Positions 28,011 through 36,167 of a stretch of 64,000 nt of DNA are shown piece after piece; within the stretch, counting starts at the first letter, position 1, and each line of letters opens with the position of its first letter. The notes below the pieces were generated by a model, which did no database searches, was not told the DNA's origin, and worked only from the letters and a program-made list of their open reading frames with translations. This DNA is from Natronorubrum halalkaliphilum (GTDB lineage: Archaea; Halobacteriota; Halobacteria; Halobacteriales; Natrialbaceae): contig NZ_WUYX01000026.1 of NCBI RefSeq assembly GCF_009834785.1, forward strand, positions 69,252-133,251, read 5' to 3'. The position numbers were made by a program, and so were the translations under genes.

Positions 28011-28616
28011 ATGTCAAACGAAAGTCAAGTAGCCCACGGAGTAGACCTCGAAACGCTCGAGGAGTTCGCTGAACACGCATCCGAACACCCCGACGCAGTC
28101 GAGCTTGGCCTCCGAGCATCTGCGACCTACGAAGGGACGGCTGCACACAGCCTGGCGAAAGTCGATAGCTACGAGCTCGGGGGCGAAACGATCGCTCGTG
28201 GAACGCGCGAATACACGATTCCCTACGGCGCCTGGAAGGAAGTGTTGGACGCTGGCGGGTGGGTAGGCGGGATCGATCGGCTCGAGCCGATAGAAGCGGC
28301 GCTGTCGGCGCTGGCCGCTTGCATCAACGTCGGAATCACCATCAACGCCGCCGCCAACGGCGTGGATATCGACCACCTCCAGACGCGCGTCCGGACCGAT
28401 TTCGATCCAGCGGTGCTCTTCAACCTCGAGGAACTGAAGGAGGCCGACTCGGTTTTCGAAAACCTCACCGCCGAAGTCGAGATCGATGGCGCCGACGTCG
28501 ACGAGGATCTGATCGACGAATGGGCGCGGCGTGCGCCCGTTTACACGTTCGTCTCGCTCAGCCAGGACGTCGATATGACCATCAACACGCCCGCCAAGGT
28601 GGCAGGCGGCGACTAA
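28011..28616 (+). CDS. OsmC-like protein with a single active-site Cys
   Basis: A 201-residue OsmC/Ohr-fold protein. The segment ALSALAACINVGITINAAA (near 100-118) carries the first cysteine typical of OsmC peroxidases. The second conserved Cys, normally just before Pro-Val near the C-terminus, is Ala here (RRAPVYTFV), so a two-cysteine hydroperoxide reductase mechanism is not expected. The N-terminal ~40 residues are helical. A methyltransferase starts 13 bases downstream, so the two are one operon. Its role might be binding or transferring a reactive or sulfur-bearing compound that the methyltransferase then modifies; this is inference from the pairing. Confidence 0.82.
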   Translation: MSNESQVAHGVDLETLEEFAEHASEHPDAVELGLRASATYEGTAAHSLAKVDSYELGGETIARGTREYTIPYGAWKEVLDAGGWVGGIDRLEPIEAALSALAACINVGITINAAANGVDIDHLQTRVRTDFDPAVLFNLEELKEADSVFENLTAEVEIDGADVDEDLIDEWARRAPVYTFVSLSQDVDMTINTPAKVAGGD

Positions 28617-28629
28617 CAGGTGATCAACA

Positions 28630-29403
28630 ATGAGCAAATCACTCGACACGGAGAAACTCGAACACGAAGTCAAATCGATGTACCGCGACGTCGCGGAGTC
28701 CGCCGACGCGGAGTTTCACTTCGAGACGGGCCGCGAACTCGCCGAACGGCTCGGATACGATCCGGACACTCTCAGCTACGTTCCCGACGAAGCGATCGAC
28801 TCGTTCGCAGGCGTCGGCTACTACTTCGAGATGGCGGAGCTCGAACCGCGCGAAGACGTCCTCGATCTCGGCAGCGGCTCCGGGATGGACGCCTTCTACG
28901 CCGCGATGAACGTCACCGAGACCGGGTCCGTCACGGGTGTAGACATGACGAGCGAGCAGGTCAAGAAAGCTACGGACCTCGCCGCGGCCAACGGCTTCCA
29001 CAACGTCAGCTTCCGACAGGGATACATCGAGGACCTGCCGTTTGAGGACGAGTCGTTCGACGCCGTGATCTCGAACGGCGTGATCAATCTCTCGGCAGCG
29101 AAAGACCGGGTGTTCGAGGAGGCACACAGAGTGTTGCGGTCGGGCGGGCGGCTCGCCCTCTCGGACATCATCAGCGAACGGCAGCTGCCCGAGGGCATCA
29201 AGAACGACGCGGATCTCTGGGCAGCCTGTATCGGTGGAGCCGAACAGGTCGATAGCTACACGTCGCTCATCGAAACCGCCGGGTTCGGCCTCGCGGAGGT
29301 CCGAGAGAACGCCGAGTACGACTTTATCTCTGATCAGGCTGCGAATGCGTGTCAGAAATACGGCGTGAAGAGCATCTCAGTAGGTGCTCAGAAAACCGGC
29401 TGA
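28630..29403 (+). CDS. ArsM-like SAM methyltransferase lacking one key Cys
   Basis: A 257-residue class I methyltransferase. SAM motif I is VLDLGSGSGMDAFYA, followed by TGVDMTSEQ, and a late motif VLRSGGRLALSDII. The segment LWAACIGGAEQVDSYTSLIE matches the arsenite methyltransferase family, including its Cys. The Cys-Gly element that precedes motif I in true ArsM enzymes is missing (SFAGVGYY), so arsenic methylation is doubtful. A ribosome-binding site AGGTGA lies before the ATG, 13 bases after the OsmC-like gene. The pair sits downstream of a winged-helix regulator. Confidence 0.83.
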   Translation: MSKSLDTEKLEHEVKSMYRDVAESADAEFHFETGRELAERLGYDPDTLSYVPDEAIDSFAGVGYYFEMAELEPREDVLDLGSGSGMDAFYAAMNVTETGSVTGVDMTSEQVKKATDLAAANGFHNVSFRQGYIEDLPFEDESFDAVISNGVINLSAAKDRVFEEAHRVLRSGGRLALSDIISERQLPEGIKNDADLWAACIGGAEQVDSYTSLIETAGFGLAEVRENAEYDFISDQAANACQKYGVKSISVGAQKTG

Positions 29404-29539
29404 GACCGTGAGACACCGACTGACAACACCGAACCGACGGACAACATATTTCCCGCTTGTTGGATCGCAAACAATTCTTTCTAGTCACAACAATTCATGC
29501 GCCCCATTTTTACGAACGGGAGGGGAGGATTGAGATACG

Positions 29540-29692
29540 ATGGCGTACAGCTGTACCACCAGTAACGAACCGTTCCGGTCAGCAGACGGCGTCACCCAGC
29601 ACGTTGCCCTGCATCACAGCACCTATGCCGCATACGACGAGGAATTTGGCGATGTGGACGATCTCCGCGAGGACGTTCACGAGAAGCACTAA
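29540..29692 (+). CDS. 50-residue degenerate C2H2-finger-like protein
   Basis: An ATG at 29540 preceded by GGGGAGG opens a 50-codon frame ending at 29692. The protein (MAYSCTTSNEPFRSADGVTQ, then HVALHH) has the spacing of haloarchaeal one-finger proteins: an aromatic and Cys at the front, Phe in the middle and a His pair. The second Cys of the CxxC knuckle is Ser/Asn, so zinc binding is probably weak or lost. It stands alone between the methyltransferase and the Dps genes. Role unknown. Confidence 0.6.
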   Translation: MAYSCTTSNEPFRSADGVTQHVALHHSTYAAYDEEFGDVDDLREDVHEKH

Positions 29693-29808
29693 GGAGAGGC
29701 ATTTAGCTCGACTGAAAATCTAACCGGTCAGATTCGAACGCTAGAAACGCCTCGCGTTCCCAGACCCGCACACGAGTATCCTCGAAGAAGCGACTCACCA
29801 AAGCACCA

Positions 29809-30384
29809 ATGACTAAGAGACAGATCGGCCTCGTTCGCCAGCCCGACACTGGTGAACGCCGTCAAGAATGGGGCACCGTCAGTGAAAACGAACTCCGCAT
29901 CGACCGCGACGACGCCGAGGTCATCATCGACGCACTCAGTGTCGATCACGCCGGCACGTTCAATCTGTTTTATCTCCTCCGCAAGCACTACTGGACGGCG
30001 GAGGGGGCCGAGTTCGACGAGGTTGCGGACTTTCTCGCCGACGCGTATAAGCGCGTACGCACCATCAATGACGATCTCGCCGTACGCATCGTCGAACTCG
30101 GTGGCATTCCACCGAACACGCCGCCGACGATTCAGGACCATGCCGAGGTCCACCTCGAAGCCGAGGACCTCTACGACCTGCGAGCCTCACTGGAAGGGGA
30201 CCTCGAAGGATACGCGACGGTAGTCGCAAGCGTACGTGAACACGTTGGGCTCATCGAAGACCTGGGTGATACGGGAACGGCAGAGCGTCTTCGTAACCAC
30301 CTGAACGTCCTCGAAAACGACGCCCACGAGATCGAACGGTTTCTCGAAGACGACACGCTCGTTCGGGAGGACGCACTCGAGTAA
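29809..30384 (+). CDS. Dps/ferritin-like protein with altered ferroxidase site (1)
   Basis: A 191-residue four-helix-bundle protein of the DpsA family, recognisable from ENELRIDRDDAEVIIDAL, LRKHYWTAEGAEF, VELGGIPPN and the DDTLV tail. Against the E. coli Dps ferroxidase ligands (His51, His63, Asp67, Asp78, Glu82) the aligned residues appear to be Tyr, Ala, Ala, Asp and Val, so iron oxidation by the canonical site looks lost. The basic N-terminus could bind DNA. It is followed after two bases by a paralogue, so the two are translated together and might form a mixed dodecamer. Confidence 0.82.
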   Translation: MTKRQIGLVRQPDTGERRQEWGTVSENELRIDRDDAEVIIDALSVDHAGTFNLFYLLRKHYWTAEGAEFDEVADFLADAYKRVRTINDDLAVRIVELGGIPPNTPPTIQDHAEVHLEAEDLYDLRASLEGDLEGYATVVASVREHVGLIEDLGDTGTAERLRNHLNVLENDAHEIERFLEDDTLVREDALE

Positions 30385-30386
30385 CC

Positions 30387-30956
30387 ATGGGGAGTACACC
30401 ACATCTACGGAAGCCTGATCCGGACCACCTTCGCCAACAGTGGGATACTGTCAGGGGGAACGAACTCCGACTCGAGCGGGAAACGGCGAAACGGATCGTG
30501 GAAGCGCTGAATGCCGAACTCTCGGGGCTCTACATCCTCTTCAATCAGGTACGGAAACACTACTGGCTCGTCGAAGGAGCAGAATCGAACGACGTCGGTG
30601 ATTTCCTCGAAGGCGCCGCCGATCGGCTCACTGGAATGACTGATGCCCTGGCGATTCGCGTGCATGCACTCGGCGGTGTGCCGGTCTGTGGTCCGATGGG
30701 TGTTCGTCAGCACGCTCCAATTGAGATCGAAGATTCACACCACTACGACGTGCGATCATCCCTGGAACGTGATCTCGATGGGTACGCGACGCTCGCAGTT
30801 CAGATGCGCGACCACGTCGAGTTAGTGGACCAATTAGGCGACGAGACCACTGGTGAACTTCTTCGCGAGCACCTCACGACGATCGAAGCGGATGCGCACA
30901 CGATCGAGAAGTATCTTGCCGACGATACACTGGTCTGGCGTGGACCGGGCGACTAG
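30387..30956 (+). CDS. Dps/ferritin-like protein with altered ferroxidase site (2)
   Basis: A 189-residue paralogue of the preceding gene (GNELRLERETAKRIVEALN, VRKHYWLVEGAE, HALGGVPV, YLADDTLV). The aligned ferroxidase positions appear to read Tyr, Gly, Glu, Asp and Ile, again not the canonical set. It starts two bases after the first Dps gene. A truncated alpha/beta hydrolase pseudogene begins right behind it, so the right border of this pair is a rearrangement point. Oxidative-stress protection of DNA is the family role; here iron-independent DNA binding is more likely. Confidence 0.82.
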   Translation: MGSTPHLRKPDPDHLRQQWDTVRGNELRLERETAKRIVEALNAELSGLYILFNQVRKHYWLVEGAESNDVGDFLEGAADRLTGMTDALAIRVHALGGVPVCGPMGVRQHAPIEIEDSHHYDVRSSLERDLDGYATLAVQMRDHVELVDQLGDETTGELLREHLTTIEADAHTIEKYLADDTLVWRGPGD

Positions 30957-30986
30957 TCCCTCTTTTTCGGGGAGCGAATCCCACCG

Positions 30987-31661
30987 TTCAAGGCGTCCTC
31001 AGAACGCGTCGCTCCCCGAGAGAGCGCACGAGAGATTCGTTCTCGTGACTGAACTGGGACACACAGTGGCGCAGTATGCCCGTGATTTGCACGCTTTTCC
31101 CGACCAGCACGAACTCGACGACGTCGTCTTGATCGGATGGTCGATGGGTGCGCTTGTTTCCTGGGACTACGTCGATCAATTCGGAACTGGCAGGCTTCGA
31201 GGACTGGTGGATGTCGATATGGAAGCCACCCGCTTTCAGTGGGACGACTACGACTACGGCATCACCGATCTGGAGGGACTCAAAGCCACGCTCGAACTAG
31301 TCCAGCAGGACCAGACGAGTCTCATCGAACGGGGTACGGAGCAAGTCTTCAAGGACCCACCCAGTGCCGAGATGAGAACTATGCAGTTCGACGAACTCTC
31401 GCGGACGCCCGCGCCGATCAAAAGTGCAATCCTCTTCGACGCGCTCACGCACGATTACCGGTGCTTCCCGAAATCGACGTTTCGATGTTGGTGTGTGCCG
31501 GCGCGGACGAGAAACGAGGAACCGTCGCGTCTGTTCGTCACGTCACGGAACTCGTTCCAGATAGTCGTTTTGAACTCCTCGAAGACAGTGGGCACTGTCC
31601 ACTCCTCGAATAGTCCGAGCGATTCAATCGGGTAGTGAGTCAATTCGCCAACTCATTGTAA
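30987..31661 (+). pseudogene. Broken alpha/beta hydrolase
   Basis: One frame gives GHTVAQYARDLHAFPDQHEL and the nucleophile elbow GWSMGALVSWDYV, up to about 31455. The homologous sequence continues in another frame (LPEIDVSMLVCAGADE, then GHCPLLE), so there is a frameshift near 31440-31460. That frame then meets TAG in place of a sense codon before SERFNRVVSQFANSL and the natural stop at 31661. The first ~50-60 residues, including the oxyanion-hole strand, are missing next to the end of the second Dps gene. The gene is dead. Confidence 0.75.
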
Positions 31662-31667
31662 CCGATA

Positions 31668-31759
31668 CGCGCTGTGTATGCAGCAGAGCTTGATTGAACT
31701 ACCGAATTACTGCAAAGAATGAACTGCTGAATCCAGAGGATGGATGCAGTACAACGACC
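31668..31759 (+). repeat. ~90-bp dispersed repeat, copy 1
   Basis: It begins CGCGCTGTGTATGCAGCAG and has CTGCTGAATCCAGAGGATGG near its end. It aligns along its whole length with the copy at 32719 in the same orientation, and with an inverted copy at 21105. The inner arms CAGCAG/CTGCTG are an inverted repeat ~37 bases apart, as in MITE-like elements. It lies directly upstream of the vapB-like gene. Confidence 0.6.
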
Positions 31760-31880
31760 CCGTTTGTTTCACGCCGTAAGATGTGTACCATCTGCTCACT
31801 ACAGATGCGAACTGATCAACATTTCGAGTGGCGCAAGAGTTTTGTATGTCAACACAGTAGTGGGAATCAGGTGATTCAAA

Positions 31881-32150
31881 ATGGGAAAGTCCGCATTTGA
31901 AGCGAACAACGGGGAAGAACTCACACTCACAGTGGACGATAGAGGGCGGGTAACACTCCCAAAAGAGGTTCGGGACCGATTAGGAATCGAATCAAACGAT
32001 GAGATTCCTGCAACCCTCGTCGGGTCGGTCCTTGAAGTCAACCCCAAACCAAGCTCGAAATTAGAGACAGCAACAGCCGGTCAGAAGAACTGGGAGAACA
32101 CGACACCAACTGATGCCGGAGAAACCCTCTTCGGTCCGATGGACCAGTGA
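31881..32150 (+). CDS. AbrB/SpoVT-type antitoxin (VapB-like)
   Basis: An 89-residue protein with a swapped-hairpin DNA-binding domain at about 12-52 (LTVDDRGRVTLPKEVRDRLG) and a C-terminal toxin-binding tail with conserved Trp (QKNWENTTP). An AGGTGA ribosome-binding site ends six bases before the ATG. Its stop overlaps the start of the PIN-domain gene, the usual antitoxin-then-toxin order. It should neutralise the toxin and autoregulate the operon. Confidence 0.88.
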   Translation: MGKSAFEANNGEELTLTVDDRGRVTLPKEVRDRLGIESNDEIPATLVGSVLEVNPKPSSKLETATAGQKNWENTTPTDAGETLFGPMDQ

Positions 32151-32641
32151 GCGACTATCTGATGACTGATTCTCTCCCTACTGAAGTGACAGTTCTTACT
32201 GACGTGAACGTACTAGCAATCGCGCTCACCGATGATCATCCTGCACATGACGATGTGTATCCATGGGTCCAAAACGCAATTGATGGACCAAACGTCTTGC
32301 TCGTGTTTGATTATTATCCGTTGCGAGCGCAGTATCTGATGACGAGCAATTTTGGAGTAGACGCAGTTGATGCTCGGAATGCTATCCAATCACTTGTTCG
32401 TAGCCCTGCACGAATCGTCAGTGCTACCGAGACAACGCTGCTTGAGGCGTACGAGATCAGCGCTGAGAAAAACCACGACGTGTACGATTCGTTCATCGTC
32501 GCGCTTGCTCGAGCATATGACGCCGATTACTTGATTACAACTGACGGCGATTTCGACGGTCTTTGTGACGACGAAGATGTGAAATACGTCAATCCAATTC
32601 CAACTGAGACACGTGAGAAATTAACCCTAATTGATGGATAG
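32147..32641 (+). CDS. PIN-domain toxin (VapC-like)
   Basis: A 164-residue PIN-domain ribonuclease. The catalytic acidic residues visible are Asp19 (LTDVNVLAIAL), an acidic position in the middle helices, the Asp of HDVYDSFIVALA, and the Asp of LITTDGDF. The GTG at 32147 overlaps the antitoxin stop; an ATG five codons in is the alternative. VapC toxins cut tRNA or rRNA. The pair is flanked by direct copies of a ~90-bp repeat ~1 kb apart, which suggests it can move or be lost as a unit. Confidence 0.85.
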   Translation: MSDYLMTDSLPTEVTVLTDVNVLAIALTDDHPAHDDVYPWVQNAIDGPNVLLVFDYYPLRAQYLMTSNFGVDAVDARNAIQSLVRSPARIVSATETTLLEAYEISAEKNHDVYDSFIVALARAYDADYLITTDGDFDGLCDDEDVKYVNPIPTETREKLTLIDG

Positions 32642-32718
32642 TATGGTCTGTGATGCATATGCGGTCTATACTGACCGTTCGATCTTGGCGTTGACCCCTC
32701 CTCAGCCCGTGCAACATT

Positions 32719-32809
32719 CGCGCTGTGTATTCAGCAGATCTTGACCGAACTCCCGAGTCGCTGCCAAGATCGGCCTGCTGAATAGAGAGGAAAGATGCAG
32801 CAAAAGACC
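32719..32809 (+). repeat. ~90-bp dispersed repeat, copy 2
   Basis: It begins CGCGCTGTGTATTCAGCAGA and has CTGCTGAATAGAGAGG near its end. It is a direct repeat of the copy at 31668, with the toxin-antitoxin pair between them. Confidence 0.6.
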
Positions 32810-32883
32810 GTCTTTTTGACTGGTCTGTGTCGAGTCAGATATCTGTGTCTGCAAGCTGAACTGCTGATAGCAAACGCATCCAG

Positions 32884-33057
32884 TTAGCAGTAGTAGACCC
32901 AGAAGATATGCCCGTCCAAGCATTCGATTTTCGTGTAGTCGCCGAACGCACGTCTGTACGGGCTGGTTTTCAGATCCACCTCCGCTTCAGGGACTGGCAC
33001 GTTGCTGATTTTTCCACACTTCGGACACATGACTTGCCGTACTTCTGATGTTTGCAT
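32884..33057 (-). CDS. 57-residue zinc-ribbon protein
   Basis: A minus-strand frame from the ATG at 33057 gives a protein starting MQTSEVRQVMCPKCGKISN and ending in FWVYYC. The pairs CPKC near the N-terminus and C-LDGH/YYC near the C-terminus would hold one zinc ion in a treble-clef or ribbon fold. Compact, Cys-bounded sequences of this form are common among small haloarchaeal proteins. No partner gene is adjacent; both neighbours are relics. Function unknown. Confidence 0.65.
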   Translation of the reverse strand: MQTSEVRQVMCPKCGKISNVPVPEAEVDLKTSPYRRAFGDYTKIECLDGHIFWVYYC

Positions 33058-33272
33058 CTTTTCACCGTCCCAACGAGAACCGCTACTATGCGAAAAGGTA
33101 GATAGCTATCTTCTGCAATTTCTGCAGTCTCTGACGTCCGTGCAGACGATGATCCGGTGTCAGCTGTTGCAACGCAATCAACGACTGCTGAAAGAACAGT
33201 GAATAGCTATCTGTACCCGTTTCTCGTAGTTCGTTTCGCAGAAAGTGATACAAACAAGAGTGGTCCTATCCC

Positions 33273-33389
33273 GAAGTCGACGACCCCATCGTGGTCGAGT
33301 TGGACGATGCCTCCACAACCATGTTCCTCGAAGCTCGCTGGGAGCCGGGAGGCACAGGTGGCTGGCACACCCATCCTGGCCACTTATAG
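33273..33389 (+). pseudogene. Fragment of a cupin-domain gene
   Basis: The frame from 33273 reads EVDDPIVVELDDASTTMFLE, then WEPGGTGGWHTHPG. This is the first metal-binding half of a cupin barrel (GxxxxxHxHPG). It then stops at TAG, and the second half of the barrel is absent. An IS200/IS605-type right end begins ~18 bases later, which may have cut the gene. Confidence 0.6.
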
Positions 33390-33406
33390 AAATTAGGCGA
33401 GAAAAT

Positions 33407-33434
33407 CCACGACGTTAGTCGTGGGAGGATGTCA
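33407..33434 (+). mobile_element. IS200/IS605-type right-end relic
   Basis: A perfect hairpin CCACGAC-GTTA-GTCGTGG (33407-33424) is followed by GAGGATGTCA. This is the clearest of three such ends. No transposase or TnpB frame accompanies it, so it is a solo end or the tail of a non-autonomous copy. Confidence 0.55.
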
Positions 33435-33692
33435 CGCTCTACCAGATTCTAATAGGATATTTGGCGGCTTGGATTCAGGGCGTGTATTCTTCACTACCCG
33501 AACGACCCGTACGTGGCAGTTCCTGCTCAGCCCGTGCAGATTAGTCACGGAGTGACTATATGTGGTTGTTTCGCATAGTCTCCCATCAGATGACAGACGC
33601 TAGTAATCAGTTAGAAACCGAAGACAAACAGATCAACCGGGATTCTTCCGGGAGCAATCGCGCTGAGCGTCTGACGACGCCGGTGGTTCGAT

Positions 33693-35099
33693 ATGACGGC
33701 GCTTGAGACGGACTACCTGGTAGTGGGTGCCGGGGCGTCGGGGATGGCGTTTACGGACACGTTGATCGACGAGTCCGACGCCGATGTCGTGATGGTGGAC
33801 CAAAGAGCGAATCCGGGTGGCCACTGGAACGACGCCTATCCGTTCGTGCGGCTGCACCAGCCGTCTGCGGTCTACGGGGTCAACTCGCGGCGGCTGGGCG
33901 ATGACACGATCGACGAAGTCGGTTCCAACGCTGGGTTCTACGAGCGGGCCAACGGTGCGGAGATCTGCGGCTACTACCGCCGCGTACTCGACGAGGAGCT
34001 GCTCGCCTCAGGACGGGTCCGCTTTTTCGGGATGTCCAACTACGTCGGTCCCGATGCTGGCTACCATCGGTTCGAGTCGCGGCTGACCGGCGAGACGACC
34101 AAGGTGCAGGTCCGGCACCGGGTCGTGGACGCCACCTACGTGGAATCGTCCATTCCCGCAACTCATACGCCACCGTTCGACGTGGACCCGGACGTGCGGC
34201 TGGTCACCCCCAACGAGCTCCTCGAGCTTACCGATCCAGCCGACGGGTTCACTGTCATCGGGTCGGGGAAGACATCCATGGACACCTGCGGCTGGTTGCT
34301 CAACCAGGGCGTTCCACCGGCAGAGATCCGGTGGATTCGACCACGCGACCCATGGACGCTTCCCAGGCGCAATCTGCAAACTTTGGAGCTATTGCCATCA
34401 TTACTGGAGTGGTCTTCGCTGAGGTTGGAAGCCGCCGCGGAGGCCGAAGACGTTCCCGACTTTTTCCAACGGCTTGCAGCCAACGGGGTGGTCGTCCCGC
34501 TCGACCCCGAGATCGAACCCGAAACCTGGCGCGGGGCGATTCTCAGCCAGGACGAACGCGACGACCTGCGCCAAATCCGCAACGTCATCCGCAAAGGATA
34601 CGTCCAGCGTCTCGAGGCCGACCGCATCGTGCTCGACAACGGGACCGTGCCCACCGACCCACAGCGTGTGCACGTCGACTGCACCGCCCGCGGACTCAAG
34701 ACCCCCTCAGTGCGGCCGATCTTCGAACCCGACCGGATCACCGTGCAGTATATTCTCATCCCCATTCCGTTCAGTGCCGCTATCACCGCCTACGTCGAGG
34801 CGACCCGCAACGACGACGCGGAGAAAAACCGGCTGTGCCCGCCCACTCCACTTACCGGCGACGCGGAGAACATGATCCAATATACCCTTAACACCCAACG
34901 GGCTCGCGCCGCGTGGCGAGAGGAACCCGACATCGAGAACTGGCTCCAACACTGCCAGATCGGCTTCGTTCAGGGTATCGATGATCACCTCGATGATCCG
35001 CGCATGCAGGACGCACTCGAGCGGATCAATGAGCACCGCGAACCGGCGATTGCCAACCTCGAACGGCTCCGCGAACTCGCCAGGTCCTCGACCCCCTGA
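33693..35099 (+). CDS. FAD/NAD(P)-binding oxidoreductase
   Basis: A 468-residue flavoprotein. The N-terminal FAD-binding Rossmann motif is YLVVGAGASGMAF (8-20), followed by VDQRANPGGHW, where a His-Trp flavin contact is typical of monooxygenase-like members. A second dinucleotide motif FTVIGSGKTSMDTC lies in the middle. The C-terminal half is alpha-helical, with a conserved-looking RARAAWREEPD. The ATG at 33693 is preceded by GGTGG. The substrate is unknown; Baeyer-Villiger or N-hydroxylating monooxygenases and tryptophan-halogenase relatives share this plan. It stands alone, and an IS200/IS605-like end lies 30 bases after the stop. Confidence 0.8.
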   Translation: MTALETDYLVVGAGASGMAFTDTLIDESDADVVMVDQRANPGGHWNDAYPFVRLHQPSAVYGVNSRRLGDDTIDEVGSNAGFYERANGAEICGYYRRVLDEELLASGRVRFFGMSNYVGPDAGYHRFESRLTGETTKVQVRHRVVDATYVESSIPATHTPPFDVDPDVRLVTPNELLELTDPADGFTVIGSGKTSMDTCGWLLNQGVPPAEIRWIRPRDPWTLPRRNLQTLELLPSLLEWSSLRLEAAAEAEDVPDFFQRLAANGVVVPLDPEIEPETWRGAILSQDERDDLRQIRNVIRKGYVQRLEADRIVLDNGTVPTDPQRVHVDCTARGLKTPSVRPIFEPDRITVQYILIPIPFSAAITAYVEATRNDDAEKNRLCPPTPLTGDAENMIQYTLNTQRARAAWREEPDIENWLQHCQIGFVQGIDDHLDDPRMQDALERINEHREPAIANLERLRELARSSTP

Positions 35100-35121
35100 A
35101 CGATTTTTCGATGATCTGCCT

Positions 35122-35143
35122 GTCCCAACGCGGGAGGATGTCA
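35122..35143 (+). mobile_element. IS200/IS605-type right-end relic
   Basis: The sequence TCCC-AACGC-GGGA followed by GGATGTCAAC resembles the other two right ends, with a shorter stem. It lies just downstream of the FAD oxidoreductase. Confidence 0.4.
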
Positions 35144-35164
35144 ACGGAATACTACCCCGCTCAC

Positions 35165-35715
35165 CATCGTGTTCGGGTAGGCTGATTCCGTGCAACGACG
35201 AACGATTTAAACCACTGGTCAGCAGTTGCTACCCACACGTTACCGAAATAGTTTGGGAAAATAGGAGTTGTGTGTCCTATTTCAAAAAATGCATGTTTAG
35301 CACAGCTCCAACTCCATGTCGCTCACATCTGAAATTGTGACCATGTTGTCGACAAGTATGATTTAGACGGCTCATCTCCACCGACGAGAAATACGGCGTC
35401 TTGACGTCGTGTTTCTCGCGTGACTCCATGAAGAACACATCAGAGTTAACCTAGTTTAGAGTCGTCTCAAGCGTTGTCCGGAGTGGTCGTTTAACTCCGA
35501 ATCGACAGCAGCGTACAGCCAATACTGTTCCTTGACGAGCCGAATCACCGTCTTCTCAACTGCGACGTGATTCGAACTTCGACAGAGATCGGGCTGGAAA
35601 TATACCTTGTGAATCCAGCTTCGACTAGCTAATTGAACCCACTTTGCACCAATCATGTCGGTGATTCGAATACTATTCGAAAGCGAGACTTCAGTAAGGG
35701 AAAACCAAATATAAG
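35165..35715 (-). pseudogene. Decayed IS6-type transposase
   Basis: On the minus strand, homologous pieces appear in several frames: EVSLSNSIRITDMIGAKW, then CRSSNHVAVEKTVIRLVKEQ and YWLYAAVDSELND. After a frameshift comes RTTLETTLN, then FFMESREKHDVKT and GHNFRCERHG, and after a further shift NYFGNVWVATADQWFKSF. These follow the order of haloarchaeal IS6-family DDE transposases (HVAVDET, YWLYAAVDPE, REKHDV, RHG). Multiple shifts and substitutions, including loss of DDE residues, make it inactive. The ends of the element were not found. Confidence 0.7.
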
Positions 35716-35971
35716 ATTCATAAACAGCTATGATGTTTCTTTGCGCTTCACAAACTCCAAGCCAAACTGAGAGAGAGTGTGTATCACAGATGCGTGCGTT
35801 TTCGAGCTCGGATCGCCCAGAAAACGCAACGTCTCACTTCCCTCACTGGGTTTGGAGTTGGACCTCTGGCTGAACTATCGGCTCACTACCCAATGGGGAC
35901 CGAACACCTCGAGGATCTCGTCCCACGGCCCGTTTTGGAAAGGTAAGCTGTGAGCGTTCTGTAAGCGTTTC

Positions 35972-36106
35972 TCATCCGATGGTAGCACTCGTGTATAATA
36001 GCATAATGAATCCAGCTGCTATTACTAACATTAACCAAGCAAAAAAGATCATCGCGGCTTGCCGGCCGGTGATCTGGTCGCCGTTGAGGATCTCGTCAAG
36101 CGCCAT
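35972..36106 (-). CDS. 44-residue single-span membrane protein
   Basis: The frame from the ATG at 36106 to TGA at 35972 encodes a short polar head (MALDEILNGDQITGRQAAM) followed by one hydrophobic helix (about 20-38) and a short tail. The clean helix and the GRQAAM segment before it look like a real small membrane protein rather than chance. A 59-residue frame lies 61 bases upstream on the same strand. Function unknown; small single-span proteins often modulate a larger membrane complex. Confidence 0.6.
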   Translation of the reverse strand: MALDEILNGDQITGRQAAMIFFAWLMLVIAAGFIMLLYTSATIG

Positions 36107-36167
36107 ATTCAGTAGTATCCATTAGGCCGAGATAAATTGTTTGATCTGGATTTGTTCTCCGACTGAG

